From Aculops lycopersici (lineage: Eukaryota; Arthropoda; Arachnida; Trombidiformes; Eriophyidae): a stretch of DNA of 64,000 bases. The stretch lies in NCBI GenBank assembly GCA_015350385.1, contig WNKI01000005.1, forward strand, positions 820,266 through 884,265. Direction: 5' to 3'. Below, piece after piece: positions 48,455 to 60,319 of this stretch. Under the pieces are notes generated by a model. It saw nothing but the letters and a program-made list of their open reading frames with translations, did no database searches and was not told the origin of the DNA. The position numbers and the translations under genes were made by a program. Position 1 is the stretch's first letter. Every line of letters starts with the position of its first letter.

Positions 48455-48731
48455 AGAAACGCCATGAAGCCAAGGATCTCACTGAAATGTCAGCTAATAA
48501 ATCAATCAGTTTAATTCGATTCAATTTGAAGGAACTGCCAACTTGTTGAGTTCTGCTAGAAGGAAATAACGCGCGTTTCAGGTGTTGAATGTCATCTTGC
48601 AAGACACGACACGACACGACTCAACTCAACTTTACTCTTTCTCTTGAAAGCCTTTTGAGTGATTGGAATCTCCAACGATTGAGTGAGTATTGTCATCATG
48701 TTAGAGCGAGTCAACAAGTGTTTGAGGCAAT

Positions 48732-51077
48732 ATGGAACTTCCGGTTATTGCAATCACTCTCCTTCTACTATCATCTGGTTTATCTAAATCGTCGAGTCAA
48801 CAAACTAAACCAGAGTCAGATGTATTCGAGTCACTTCAACAAAATGCTTGTCCCGTTTTCTTCTCTGACTACTCAAATTTACCCAATGGATCCTCAATAT
48901 CTCAAGCAAATTACGTAGCCTTATTGGCAACATTCAAAATCGCCTTCACGTCCGACTACTACATTCACCAATATAAAGAACCGAATTCTTTAATTAGATC
49001 AGCTGGTCCACAAGTGAATCAAGAATTGTGTTTGAATCATCTGCGCGACTTGAACAAGCGACTAGCCACATTGTTAGAGGAGAAGTTCGAGTCTAGGGAT
49101 ATTAATTTGTTTCGACTTTTGGATACATATGGCCGCATCGAACCTGGTCGGCTAATGGGCCATTCCTTTTGGCCAGGCCATTATGCGGAATGTTTAAATT
49201 TGGCCATAATATCGCCAAAATTTGGTAAGTTAAAGACGAGATATTGTTGGGCTCTTACGCGTCAACTCGACTGGCCAGTTAATGAGGATAAGTTTAACAA
49301 GATTGGTGTTTGTCTACCGGAAAGCTGCGACTCTGCAGACTACGAGGATAAATTCAAGTTAATCAAACCATTGATTGAATTCAATGAACGAGAGGTCGAC
49401 AAGAATAGCACAGAAATCATGGAATTATATTGTTTACCTGACGAAGATTCGCCCCTAAGATCAAATTGGTTGTTTTACTCGCCGGGAACAACGATTTTTG
49501 TGGCCTTGTTACTAGCTTGGCTTGGCTTTATATTGATCTGTACCTTAAGATTGGAGTTAGCAAAGCGAAAGCATGGCATTGATAAGGCAAAGAATATGGA
49601 AAGATGTAAGAAATGGATACAGGTGAGCATAGTGGAAAATCTCAAGAGAGTGTTTGACCTATCGAGTCGCACAAAGGCATCAAGTGGCAGCTACTCGGTT
49701 AGTTTGGACAATATTGATGGAACAAAGGCACTTTTTATGCTACCCACTCTAACGGCAACTCACTCGCTGTTATTTGCAAACTCAACTTGGGATAATCATA
49801 AAGATTTATACCACAAAACATCTCCTTTATACGTGCTACTTCACGTTCACACCGGATTCATGACAAGTTTTTTCATGGCAATTACAGGCCTTCTAACAGG
49901 ATACTCGTTGTTCAAGAGGGAGGAACGTAAACCTTTCATGCACAATCCATTCAAATGGTTGGACTTAATTGTAATTAGATATTTGAGATTTATTATTGTC
50001 TATGGATTTGCCGTGGGCTATGCAAAATACATCGGCAAATTTCTCTTCTCTGGACCGTACTGGGATTATGGAACCAACAATGCCCCGGTTCACTATAGCA
50101 GTCGGGCACTTTGCGAGCATGAGTCTTGGTGGGACACTTTACTGATGACTAAAAATTTTGTTAGACCCACGGAAATCTGCATGCCAGTTGGTTGGCACCT
50201 AGCAAGTGATTTTCAATTCCTATTAGTGACACCAATATTCCTGTGCCTATTGCGATATAACGAAAACTTTGGCCGCAAATTTATCCTATTCACTGCAGGA
50301 TTTTTAGGCTTATTCTCAGCTATAGCTGCCTATCGAATGAACGAGGGAGTTGATTTGCGACCGATTGCCGGCTACCAGCCAGATGCATTCCAATTATCAT
50401 TAGAACATCTAATGCCTATATACACTTCATCTTGGCATAGAATCAACACATATCTTATTGGCCTATTATTTGGACACATTTTATTCAAATATGAGCAAAA
50501 GCGTCGAAGGGCGGCGGCAAAGAGCGACAAATCGGATAAGACTTTAAATCTGCCCTACAATATGGAGCATTGGACAGGCAAACTATTCAAGATGTTGTCT
50601 GTCGTTTACTTGCTTTCACCATATATTGCGCGAAGATTAACCTTGAGTGTTTGGGAAGCTCGCTTTATGGTTGCCGCATTCATGCCGATAGCTTTTCTGA
50701 TTAGCACTTTAGTCGGAATTTTGCCAACCTTCTTGTGTGCAACAGGTTTCGGCCCAGGCTGGCTGGTCAAATTGCTCAACTTTCCGCTCTGGAAGCCGGT
50801 TGCTCGAATGATTCTATGCGTCACTGTTGTGCAATTCGAAACCATTCCCGCGTTTCATCAAATCTCCCAAGATACCCAATCAGTGACAGACTTGTACTTG
50901 TTTGTCCTATACTCGAGTAACTTAGTTGTGGTCTTGGTGGTGGCCTTTTTTGTGCACGTGTTGATTGAGGAGCCAGGCAGGAGGTTGGCCGAATACTATT
51001 GGGCCGAAGTGTTGAGTTCAGTAGAGGAATTTTGGCACCTTCCAAAGATTGGCAATCAAATTAGAGTTATCTCGTGA
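48732..51077 (+). CDS. NRF-6-like (nose resistant to fluoxetine) acyltransferase 3 family protein
   Basis: A 781-residue multi-pass membrane protein. Signal peptide about 1-20; extracellular NRF domain about 40-235 with paired cysteines (C40, C100, C154, C172, C194, C199, C234) and LDWPVNEDKFNKIGVCLPESC; a membrane helix about 251-272; then the acyltransferase-3 region from about 328, with a conserved His in TATHSLLF (H344) and about ten further helices to the C-terminus. Nematode NRF-6/NDG-4 act in lipid or drug transport across epithelia and in yolk uptake; arthropods have expanded families of unknown substrate. AATAAA follows at about 51178. Intronless. Confidence 0.92.
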   Translation: MELPVIAITLLLLSSGLSKSSSQQTKPESDVFESLQQNACPVFFSDYSNLPNGSSISQANYVALLATFKIAFTSDYYIHQYKEPNSLIRSAGPQVNQELCLNHLRDLNKRLATLLEEKFESRDINLFRLLDTYGRIEPGRLMGHSFWPGHYAECLNLAIISPKFGKLKTRYCWALTRQLDWPVNEDKFNKIGVCLPESCDSADYEDKFKLIKPLIEFNEREVDKNSTEIMELYCLPDEDSPLRSNWLFYSPGTTIFVALLLAWLGFILICTLRLELAKRKHGIDKAKNMERCKKWIQVSIVENLKRVFDLSSRTKASSGSYSVSLDNIDGTKALFMLPTLTATHSLLFANSTWDNHKDLYHKTSPLYVLLHVHTGFMTSFFMAITGLLTGYSLFKREERKPFMHNPFKWLDLIVIRYLRFIIVYGFAVGYAKYIGKFLFSGPYWDYGTNNAPVHYSSRALCEHESWWDTLLMTKNFVRPTEICMPVGWHLASDFQFLLVTPIFLCLLRYNENFGRKFILFTAGFLGLFSAIAAYRMNEGVDLRPIAGYQPDAFQLSLEHLMPIYTSSWHRINTYLIGLLFGHILFKYEQKRRRAAAKSDKSDKTLNLPYNMEHWTGKLFKMLSVVYLLSPYIARRLTLSVWEARFMVAAFMPIAFLISTLVGILPTFLCATGFGPGWLVKLLNFPLWKPVARMILCVTVVQFETIPAFHQISQDTQSVTDLYLFVLYSSNLVVVLVVAFFVHVLIEEPGRRLAEYYWAEVLSSVEEFWHLPKIGNQIRVIS

Positions 51078-52140
51078 TAAATAAGAAGCTGAGACTATTT
51101 ATGGTCGAACAAATCCTCATGATGGTTTCGTTTTTATCATTTCGTTCGAGGAGGCTGACATTCGATGGATGAGATTCAATAAAGTTACTAAAAACACGAG
51201 ACAAAGCAGAGAGATTCGCCAATAATTGATGCTACACGTTCACATTCTTACTACAACTCTCGGATCAACTACCGATGCTAGCTCCTGACGCGAGAGGTTA
51301 GATGATTGAATCCAACTCTTCTACCGATTCGGTCAACTGGTTTGGGTGGAAGGGACGACGCTCTGGAGACAGAGAGAAGTTGACCCCCGAAACCCGCTCC
51401 GGTTTTTATCTCTTTTTCCGACGCAACATCCACTCAATATTATTCTCCCTTATCACCAATTACAATCCTATATCTTCACTTATTAGTTGACCAAATCACA
51501 TCAACATTGAAATGTAGTGCTCGAGGATGACTAATTGCCAACTGTTCTATCAAATAGATTATTAAAATCAATAAAAGGAAGGCCAGTGAGAGGAAAATGG
51601 CCATTATGAACATAGCGATCCAGAGTTAGTTTACTCGTGGTAGATACAAATGTAGCACAAGTCTCCATTGGATTGGCACTAATCCTAATCACTAGAGCTT
51701 AGAAGGTAAGAAGGACCAAACAATACTTCTTCCTAAGGAAACTCTTTAGGAGAAAGAATTCACCTGAATAAGTAGCATAAATAGTAGAGATGCTAATTGA
51801 TCAGTCAGGCTACCTGCTGATTGCAGAAGTTGGAGATGACTACACGTGTAGTGATTAAGTTGTTGTCTTTGGAGTCGGTTATGTTGATGATTTAAATCTT
51901 GTTTTTTATTCATAGTACCGTACGGATTCCTCTTCGATTTTAGTTCACTTCACATCTTGACATAGTGGTGCTAATGCGCGGGAGACCACGCACTGGCCCT
52001 CGACTCCATCCATATTCCATAGTCCCTCAACCCTTTACTTCACCACTCCCCTTACAATTCATTCAAAATTATATCAAGTTATGGCATCGTTAAATACGCT
52101 AAAGAGTTGTCTGAATGGATTAAAGATGTCCGACTGTAAA
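51078..52140. other. intergenic with dispersed repeat copy
   Basis: About 1 kb between the acyltransferase and the small secreted gene on the opposite strand (convergent). Contains the dispersed repeat at 51331-51449; the remainder shows no coding or RNA gene. Confidence 0.5.
51331..51449 (+). repeat. dispersed copy of the 204-bp repeat family
   Basis: About 119 bp closely matching part of the tandem array at 56.4-57.1 kb: GGTGGAAGGG(A/G)CGACG…, GACCCCCGAAACCCGCTCC and CGACGCAACATCCACTC are shared, with scattered differences. Flanks are unrelated, so the family is dispersed, not confined to the array. Confidence 0.85.
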
Positions 52141-52443
52141 TCAGGAATCATTATCTGCAACGTCCTGGCCAACCTGCGATTTCTCCTCAGGCACCAGCGA
52201 GGCTCGGATATCGCCGGTTAATCGGCTTAATGCTCCGTTTGGCAAGTCGATCGATTTGACTAAGGAATCTACACTTTTCAGAACGGTTTCCGCGGCATCT
52301 TCCACCTGAGCCAATATATTGGGAACTAACTTAGTGGATCCACTGGAGTTTGGATCAGGGTTGATGAGTGGCTGCGCATAGGCGAGGCAAACGCTGATCG
52401 CAACCAGCAGAATGACGGTCGATATCTTCTTATGGGACAACAT
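52141..52443 (-). CDS. small secreted protein (100 aa)
   Basis: A 100-residue ORF (ATG 52443). Signal peptide about 1-23 with core ILLVAISVCLAYA and probable cleavage before Gln24. The mature part is acidic, amphipathic-helical (ILAQVEDAAETVLKSVDSLVKSI) and cysteine-free. A TATAAAAA box lies at 52552-52545 on the minus strand, about 100 bp upstream. The signal-peptide core is very like that of the gene at 58797 (VASVCLASA), hinting at common ancestry or a shared secretory cell type. Function unknown; salivary effector or cuticular peptide are candidates. Confidence 0.7.
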   Translation of the reverse strand: MLSHKKISTVILLVAISVCLAYAQPLINPDPNSSGSTKLVPNILAQVEDAAETVLKSVDSLVKSIDLPNGALSRLTGDIRASLVPEEKSQVGQDVADNDS

Positions 52444-53329
52444 TTTCGCTAAATTAAGTGAATCTTCCTGATTTGACTCGTCGATTTACTTTCATGAACT
52501 TGACAAAAACCTTTATGATGGTTAGTCGGGACGAAATCGATGGCTTTTTATACTCAAAGTCTCTCTCCCCTTCTCTTCAATTTTCTCTTTAGTTTTATTG
52601 GCTTGCTAACCAATAATCAGACAACAGGTGGTTGCTAAGAGACAGAACTATGACCCTGATGAGCAGCTCCGACGAGGCAACTCACATCGTGCAATCAAAA
52701 GCTTAGCCCTAGCCATATTTGCTAAAGGTATATGGTTTCGATGGATCAAAATTGATCCATTTGTCTGTCTCTTTTCTGGGATTTTCTGTAGACATAATAA
52801 ATCATCATAATACTTTCATTGTTACATAGGAATGGAAACAAGTGACCTCTAATTTTGCAATCTCTCTATTTGCTATGTTAGCTTCTTCAATTCACTATCA
52901 CAGTAATAAGTTTGCCCCAAAGAGAACTGTTTCAATTATTCCACAACATAGAAGGTTTAGAGATAAACACTCGTCTCTCAACATTCAGGACAAGCGAGGC
53001 AACCTACTTCCGGTTATCAGATGTTAGCTTATCTTTGTAATTCGGATCCGGACTTGATAGTTAATGATTGATAGAAATTTTATTATCGATAGCCTGATCC
53101 TGTGTTCACATTTTGAGATCACTATATAACACAGTCACGTCGTATGCCGGATTTAGATTTACTCGAGCAATTGTTGCAAAGCACAATTGCAAATGGGAGC
53201 ATTCATTTGTGTCTGCTTAAATGGGATTTTCTCTCAAAGCTCCAGACAACAAGTCGTCCATAGCTCTTTCATTGATTGATGATGGCGTGTAAGTAAACTC
53301 AAATTTATCCTCTAGATCATAATTTTAGT
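52444..53329. other. promoter of small secreted gene and MFS 3' flank
   Basis: 886 bp containing the minus-strand TATA box (52552-52545) and the 3' UTR region of the MFS gene. ORFs around 52628-53027 appear random. No RNA gene recognised. Confidence 0.45.
52545..52552 (-). promoter_or_regulatory. TATA box of small secreted-protein gene
   Basis: TATAAAAA on the minus strand, 102 bp before the ATG at 52443. Confidence 0.65.
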
Positions 53330-55571
53330 CTATACAACTTTCACTGGTAGATTTGGAGAGGAACAGTTTCCTCGGGTTGTTTCAGTGTTTGTCATGGCAT
53401 TCGACGGGTACAACTCAATGATTAGATTCAATACAGCTATTGAGAAGGCGATACTTGCGGACACGATCCAGAGAGTAGCGTATCCATATTGATCGACTAG
53501 CCAACCGCCACACAGCGACCCCAAAGCAACGCCAAATCCTTCGCTACAACAAGATGCAATACATAGCATGGTAACCTTCACACCGTTGTTAACCTTTTCG
53601 ATCATCTCCTTCGAGTCGTCGATGAGTCCCGACCTGATGAGATCTGGCACATGGTTTTTGGCTCCCAGAGCAAATGTTAGTGAAGTTTCGTTTAGGACAC
53701 AGACGAACCAGCTAAAGTTGAGGGCTTGCAGTAATTCAACAACAATAATTAGCTCCAATGGTACAGGTGTATTTTCCAGGGCAAACAAAAGGTACAGGGA
53801 ATATCTGAAAGTATAGATAAATAGTATGATGCTCAGATTGATACCCGCCCTGAACTTGCGAGTAAAGTTTGGTGAGATGTAATAGAATAAAGTTTCGCTT
53901 AGATTACATCCAATCAGAATATACGCAGATAGCGATCTAAACTTGACCTCATCCAATGATCTTAGATAAGGGAATAGGTAGAGCCAGTTCATGTTTAAGG
54001 TGAATCCATTGACCATAAATAGGAAGAGGAATCTCAAAACCAATTTGTCTCTCAATACAATCATCTGAATGATCTTTAAGTGAACCTTGAATGAGATACC
54101 CCTCTCATCTTGGTCGCTAGTGCTAGACTTTGGGCTCTCACCACTGTCAAAACTTAGGTAGCTACTAGTGTCCTGTTCCTGTAGATTATAGTCAATCAAT
54201 CCGTTGACTTTGCTCTCACCTTTTGTCTCAATATGAGTTACAAACTTGAAATGCTTTCCACTTGCTTTATTAAGCTCAAATTGTTTGACCACGTGCTGCT
54301 CGCCCAGTGGAGCTAGAGAGCATCGTCTTATATTTCTATAGATATCCTCCTCTCTGGTGTCGAATGAGGAGGCTCGGGCAAATCTCACCACTGCTATTGG
54401 GTGCAACTTGCTGGTTAATCTAACACTCGTTCTATCACTAATAATATTCGACATACTTAGTTCGTCTTGTATGCTAGTTGGCTTGAATTTATTCAGAGGA
54501 GAGAACTTGTTTCCCAGCTTGAATTCTAATTTATTAGTAGAGCTTTCTTCAGCCTGGAGTTTCTGTTTCTTGACCATCGAGCCACCTGTGGATTCAAGAT
54601 CTTTAATGCAACACTCGCTTGTTTGATCGACAGTCGATTGGGCAGCCAAATCGAAAGGTCTCTTGTCGGGCCAAAACACCACAATTAGTATGTTGATTAG
54701 AGCTAGTATAGTGTAGAGTCCAAAGGCCGGTGCTAAGAAGGGCACCCATTGGATGGTATTGATGTAACTCAAGACAAGAGCTGAGGTCACCAAGCCGATG
54801 GCACCCCAAAATTTGATCACTCCAAAGGGACGTCCACACTTAAGGGCAATGTTGGCACTCATCGAATCACTGAGATTCATGCAAAGTGCGGCGGCGATCT
54901 CACCAATGATTATAGCCGCACTAATCCAATAGAACCAGGTATTGTCAGGTAAACGTTGTTCTGGAGTTGGAAGGTCGACACTGAAACTGTTTTCGTTTAA
55001 ACGCTCAAAAGCCGGCGCTCGTGTCTCTGTGGTCTCGGCGGTCTGGTTTGCTGTTGATGTTGTCGCCTCTGTCCTCATGTTAGTTGAGGGTAAACTTTTT
55101 GCATCGTCGAAACTCGCCGACAAATCGGCCACTGCGATTCTTGGATCCATAGGAGCCAGATGATTCGCTTGGGAATCGTAAATCATATCCGAAAAGATTG
55201 GCACAAACATGGAAACGAAAGCCGCGAACGCGATCAATAGGGACACAGTGTGGACAAGGTGATGAGCGCGGTACCGGTCTGCCATGGAGCAGGACACTAG
55301 GTTGCATATCACTCCCAAAATTGAAGCAATTATCATAACTTTTCCCAGATCAGCTGAACTAGAGTTGGTATAGTGGACAAAATATGTGCTCAGATAACTT
55401 TTTAGGGTTTAGATGGATAAATAGAAAGAGAGTTAATATATTTTACGGGTGCAGTTGTTTCCTCCAGAATTTTAGTAATCTTGTCTCTGTTCAATATACT
55501 TACGGTACCACGCATCCCATTGAGCTGTAGAGGAATAGGTTATTTAATTTGATCACAATTGAAGGCGACAT
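53330..55571 (-). CDS. MFSD6-like major facilitator superfamily transporter (two exons)
   Basis: Coding exons 55571-55504 and 55397-53330 join through a 106-bp GT-AG intron (donor GTAAGT, acceptor CCCTAAAAAG) to give 711 residues. Exon 1 supplies the start of TM1 (MSPSIVIKLNNLFLYSSMGC) and the join completes CVVPYLSTYFVHY, the expected MFSD6/MFS_1_like N-terminus. The large exon holds the other helices, an extracellular Thr/Glu-rich loop between early helices, FGVIKFWGAIG after TM4, and a long (about 170 residues) Ser-rich cytoplasmic loop between the two six-helix halves. A late GSLCGGWLVDQYG sequence is the MFS motif before a final helix pair. Substrate unknown. No in-frame stop lies close upstream of the ATG, so the exact start is moderately certain. 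Confidence 0.85.
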
Positions 55572-56397
55572 CCTGTTAACTCTTATCAATTCACTTGTTG
55601 CTGATATTCTTGGTCTTGGTGATGTATTATTTGAAGTGCCACGTGTAGTCAGGACGCTGAGGCTAGCGCGATGGGCATTATCCTTCTCAAGTTAATTTGT
55701 TGTTAGGCTTCCATATTATGCTTGGTTCGCGTCGAACCGCTAATTTTAAGGACAAGAAATAGCGAAACATAAAATATACAACAATCGCTACCCTGTTGTG
55801 ACAAAGGATGATGACCACACGCCACGTTTGGGACACTAGCTATCATGACGACAGCCAAAAGGTTTGGATCATTAGGTTAATTCAACATCTGAATGCCAAC
55901 AAAGAGTCATGAGACTACCATAGAGACAAAACAAACCCAGATAAACATTAGGTGTGATGTTGAATTGAGCTCAATGCATGGGGTGAATGATCGGATCACC
56001 TGTCATGTTTTAGCCTCAAAACTTGGAGGTTAGTCAATGAGCAGCTTCATCGTGTCATCTGCCCTCTTATCAGCCAACCTTTATCTGGTTTGGTGGCCAG
56101 ACGAGCCGACTCATTGCTCCTAGACCTGGTGTTGATTTGGAATAATGTGCGATGATGACGTGCAACCTCTGTATCATTGTTGGTGTTGCTAGGAGAAGGT
56201 TTTTGGAAAGTTTTTGATCAAATCTAGAATGATAAGTAATCTTGAGATGAATGAAAAGAGGTGAAGTGTTTACTAGAGTTCAGGTCAGCATTGAGCCGCC
56301 TCATCAACTGGAATAATGCACCAAATAAGTCACAGCACATTAGGAATATATCCAATGACGAATCTGGTCCGAAAATGACAAATTCAACAATTGGTTT
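55572..56397. other. intergenic upstream of MFS gene
   Basis: About 0.8 kb; expected to contain the MFS promoter. Includes the imperfect palindrome GGTTCGCGTCGAACC near 55735. No coding or RNA gene recognised. Confidence 0.45.
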
Positions 56398-57103
56398 GGG
56401 GGCAGAGGGCGGCCTCGCCTCAACGAGGAAGCGACCTTCTGAACCCACTCCTTTTTTATCGATCTTTTTTTCGTTTTACATGTAATAGTGTGTCTTGCAA
56501 CCGGTGATCGAGCAATTATCATTCATGCTCTATCGAGGTTGTCTGCCAACGCTATACGGTTTTTTCGAGAAACCGCTTTCGTTACACAAAGACGGCCAAT
56601 GGAGCGGGTGGAAGGGGCGACGATCTGTTAACAGAGAAGTCGACCCCCGAAACCCGCTCCGGTTTTTCTCTCTTTTTTCCGACGCAACATCCACTCGATA
56701 ATCTCCTCTTCTGGGGCATCCCTCGCTCATGCTCTATCAAGGTTGTCTGCCAGCACGATACGGTTGTTTTGAGAAACCCCTTTCATTACACAAGAACGGT
56801 CAATGGGGCTGGTAGAAGGGGCGACGATCTGGTAACAGAGAAGTCGACCCCCGAAACCCGCTCCGGTTTTTCTCTCTTTTTTCCGACGCAACATCCACTC
56901 GATAATCTCCTCTTCTGGGGCATCCCTCGCTCATGCTCTATCAAGGTTGTCTGCCAGCACGATACGGTTGTTTTGAGAAACCCCTTTCATTACACAAGAA
57001 CGGTCAATGGGGCTGGTAGAAGGGGCGACGATCTGGTAACAGAGAAGTCGACCCCCGAAACCCGCTCCATTTTTCTCTCTTTTTTCCAGTGTAACCTCCA
57101 CTT
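56398..57103 (+). repeat. 204-bp tandem repeat array
   Basis: Units beginning ATGCTCTATC start at 56525, 56729 and 56933, an exact 204-bp period. The second and third are almost identical to each other over about 140 bp; the first is about 10-15 percent diverged; the third is truncated after about 170 bp. A badly decayed copy precedes them (56398-56480). Each unit has GTCGACCCCCGAAACCCG and a pyrimidine run TTTTTCTCTCTTTTTTCC. Because 204 is divisible by three, open frames pass through several units; these are probably not genes. A related single copy is at 51331. Confidence 0.9.
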
Positions 57104-58796
57104 GGTAACGAAATGGAAAATCAATCCAACGGAAATACTCTACCTGGGATGCTCAGCTTCCTCTTCCCTCCAATGGTTTAGATTGGAATCTTGAGTTCAG
57201 TTTGCCACTTGAGAGATGAAACATTTCAGAAGGCTAACTAACATCTCCGATTGATGATAAATGATTTATTTATACCGGTCAAAATAAACTATAAGACACA
57301 CAGCAAATGGTCAGTTGTCGTTGCTGTTTCACACTTGCTTCTCTGGTATCCACCACATCCAAATAGCAAAGTCAAAGAAGCTAATGAGTTCTGGGTGAAA
57401 GAGATCAATTCCCCTCTCTCTAACCTGAAGAGAAATTTACAGGCATCAGTTAGTTTGTTGTCGTTGTCGTTGCCGTTACTGCTAATGCTGCTATTGTTGT
57501 CGCCTAATGTGTTGACAGCTAGTTTCCAGTTCGAGTTTACGGCGTGACCTCTTAATGATCCCACTCGCAATCGTGATTCAGGTAAAAAGTCGAGCGCAAA
57601 CGACAATCGCCGGCACAAGGCGGACTTGTGCAAATACTGCGAGTGCTGTAAAAAGATGAGCTGTAGTTTATGAGCGAGTTTGTGTGTTGATTTATATATC
57701 TTACTGTAATAAAAGAACATCATTTAGTTGATTCGAACTACAGTGCAGAGTTTGGTGTCCGAATTCGGCCTCATGAATCGGCAACCACTTGAGATTCCTT
57801 GGACATTTGGGTGCGCTAGCTTTGTGCAAATAATAGAATGATCGTTTCGGGTTCCAGCTGAATCTCAAAGATCCACCAGTTTTTCCGGCTCGTGGCGCTA
57901 CAAGTGATTTGAGTCTGAAATGGTAGAGACACAAAACAAAATCAACAATGAGAATCGATTTGTCTGCGAATGACGACGTGAACTTCTTGGTCTTGGAAGA
58001 AAGCAAAAGCTATCATAATGCAATGAAAGCAGCCTCTATTATGTTCCACTGATCTATTATTGACGACTTGGTCCAACTGCTATTCAGCAGTACAGAGAAG
58101 GAGGATTAAGCTCCATCTTCTAAGTAGCTCATTAAAGTCAAGACAACTGCAAAAGGATAGGTCTCAATGATTAGGCTTTTAAGTGGTAAAAGCCGGGCAA
58201 GTGGCAAGCTTTCGATGGGTGAGTGATAAGATGGATGAAAGAGGTGAAATTTATCTAGATCTGGGATCGTCGTGGCCAGAGAAGAGGTAGAGGCGCGACA
58301 GGTGCAACCCCTTGCAAGATTATAGAAACTATAACATGTCAGAAAAAGACTCTACGCTGCACGATTAGAAAGTTCCTCCTAATTTAGCGTCAACTTTATC
58401 TCAACTTTAGTTCGTTGTAACTCTTGAGTCGGTTATAGACTAGAGCGACAAGTCTACATGATCGAGAGCCAAGAGAGTCACTGTGAAATTAAAGAATTTG
58501 AGTCGACTAGATTGTAGGCAAGAAAGTTTGAAGAAAGCATAGATTGGATGTAATGATTTGGCATGAACCTGGGCTTTATTGTTAGTATTATCCTTTTCCT
58601 GCTCCACAACGAGACACGCGAGCGGTTTATGTTCCACTTGTAACTTAAGCTTGCGTTAATAAGCGGCTAAGGTGAATTTGAGCCAACTTCCGATTCAAAT
58701 TCCACCCGATTCACGTTGTTTTGTAACTAATCCCAATTAGTTTATTCAAAATCAAACCAGGGCTAGTCACTGCTCATGATTTCAACTAAAATCGAC
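57104..58796. other. intergenic with possible minus-strand transcription unit
   Basis: A TATATAAA sequence on the minus strand (57698-57691) and plausible splice-like acceptors (CTACCATTTCAG near 57920) occur, but no ORF here has an ATG start with convincing composition. Minus-strand frames at 57701-58006 and 57289-57723 read plausibly but start with TTG or sit across the TATA, so no gene is called. Nothing else recognised. Confidence 0.35.
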
Positions 58797-59123
58797 TCAG
58801 AGTGATTGAATTATCCCGCCAGCCACACTGGCAAGATTCTTGCTTGCAGTAATCAGGGCATTTGCTGCAGCGTTGAGCTGATCGAGCTGAGCGCTAGTGA
58901 TGGCCGATGTGCCTGAGGCCAAAGCGCAGATCGAATTAATTATCATGCCGACTTGGCTAGCTGTTGAGGCGGCAGTGTTTGCCACCACTCCGAGGAGACC
59001 CTTGATCTGGGCATTTATCAACTGAATAACCATACTAGTTGTTCCGGAGCCTTGTGCCGAAGCCAGGCAGACGCTAGCGACGAGCATCAAGGCCACAATC
59101 ACGAGTTGCTTGTTTGACATCAT
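58797..59123 (-). CDS. small secreted Ala/Ser-rich helical protein (108 aa)
   Basis: A 108-residue ORF (ATG 59123; a second ATG follows immediately). Signal peptide about 1-23, core LVIVALMLVASVCLASA, cleavage before Gln24. The mature protein has about 85 residues, one cysteine, and is rich in Ala, Ser, Ile and Asn with long amphipathic helices (IQLINAQIKGLLGVVANTAAST; QLDQLNAAANALITASKNLA). TATATAAAG lies at 59268-59260. Family unknown. The secretory leader resembles that of the gene at 52141. It may be a structural, lipid-binding or effector protein. Confidence 0.7.
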   Translation of the reverse strand: MMSNKQLVIVALMLVASVCLASAQGSGTTSMVIQLINAQIKGLLGVVANTAASTASQVGMIINSICALASGTSAITSAQLDQLNAAANALITASKNLASVAGGIIQSL

Positions 59124-59259
59124 TTTTAGACCTTAGTTTTGCTTTCTTTGGGTAGACGTGGTTTTGAGGTGAAGTTGTTTGGTTTTTTTGCTTGATCGTT
59201 GTTGTTGTTCGAGAAGAGGCTTCTGTTGAATTGATGGTTTAATTTGGCCGACTTGTTCG

Positions 59260-59268
59260 CTTTATATA
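59260..59268 (-). promoter_or_regulatory. TATA box of small secreted-protein gene
   Basis: TATATAAAG on the minus strand, about 137 bp before the ATG at 59123. Confidence 0.6.
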
Positions 59269-60319
59269 CTGACTGTCGAAGTTGGTTTTTTTCTTGCCAG
59301 CTCAACCTTTTTGGCCACCAGTTGGTATTCTGTATTTTTACCTCCATTCCATTGAATTAGATTCAATAGTAGTGTTTACGAGAAAGAGATGGGAAGAAAA
59401 AATTCCACTAGATATTTGAGATTGAAACAAAACACTGAAATTTGAACTGCTAAGCCCACGGAGACTTTTGCTCGAGACGCAGGTGGTACTAATAACATTA
59501 AGTCTGGAGTGATATAGCTAGCGAACAATCAACAAGTCTTCACACTTGATGATTAGTAGGGCTATTGAGAAGAAAAAAAATATGGATATCAGAATATGTT
59601 CATGGAAATTTTTGCTCCAGTTTTGATTGCATCAACATGATCGTTAAATTGAAAGAGAAAAGGTTGGATGCGAGCCAAAAAACAATAAATTCATATACTA
59701 AGTGAATTAGAACACAGCAGCAAAACCCATTTCGTATCATGAACCACTTAGATTAGTGCTTGTGTTTGCTGACAATTGGATGCTCATGGTTAGAAGGAAT
59801 AGTTGTCTCCAGTTAGCCAGAAAAAATCTTGCATCTGTAACATACACAATCCTCATCTCAGGCGACTCGATATCATAAGTATCGATCATCGATTGGCCAA
59901 CCAACCGATAGTAATTCGTCGATTGATTTAGACTCTCCCCTAGATTATAACCGTGATAGTTTCAATGACCAAATCAGTTGGACTCCAATCACTGTGTCAA
60001 CATACAATACATACATCATTACCAGTTTGTCTTTGTCATTACAAAGACAAACTCTTTGGCCACTTGTTGCTCCCTAGCTGATTCCCATCAAATATTCCGC
60101 TCGATGGTAGTTTTTACGAGATGCTAAAATTTGCACGCTTGAGCTGACGAGTCATGTCTTTACATCGTCCATCAGGTATATTGTTGCTCGTATCGTAGTT
60201 GAGCATAACATGGAAGCTTGATTAATTACACAATCGTCAAAATAGTTGCACGGCGGAATGGAAATGTAAGTATCGTAAACATATCCTTAATTACAATGTA
60301 GGTGCTCTCTAATAAGAAT
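59269..60319. other. intergenic, no gene recognised
   Basis: About 1 kb of moderately AT-rich sequence without ATG-initiated ORFs of note. The CGATCATCGATTGG and TATCGAT-like motifs near 59880 are short and unremarkable. It would contain any downstream exons of the micro-gene at 60320-60454. Confidence 0.4.

Noticed and set aside
55735..55749. GGTTCGCGTCGAACC, a tRNA B-box-like sequence
   Set aside because: It is a short palindrome without an A box, anticodon arm or cloverleaf around it.
56530..57194. ORFs running through the 204-bp repeat
   Set aside because: They exist on both strands only because the period is divisible by three; no domain or good start.
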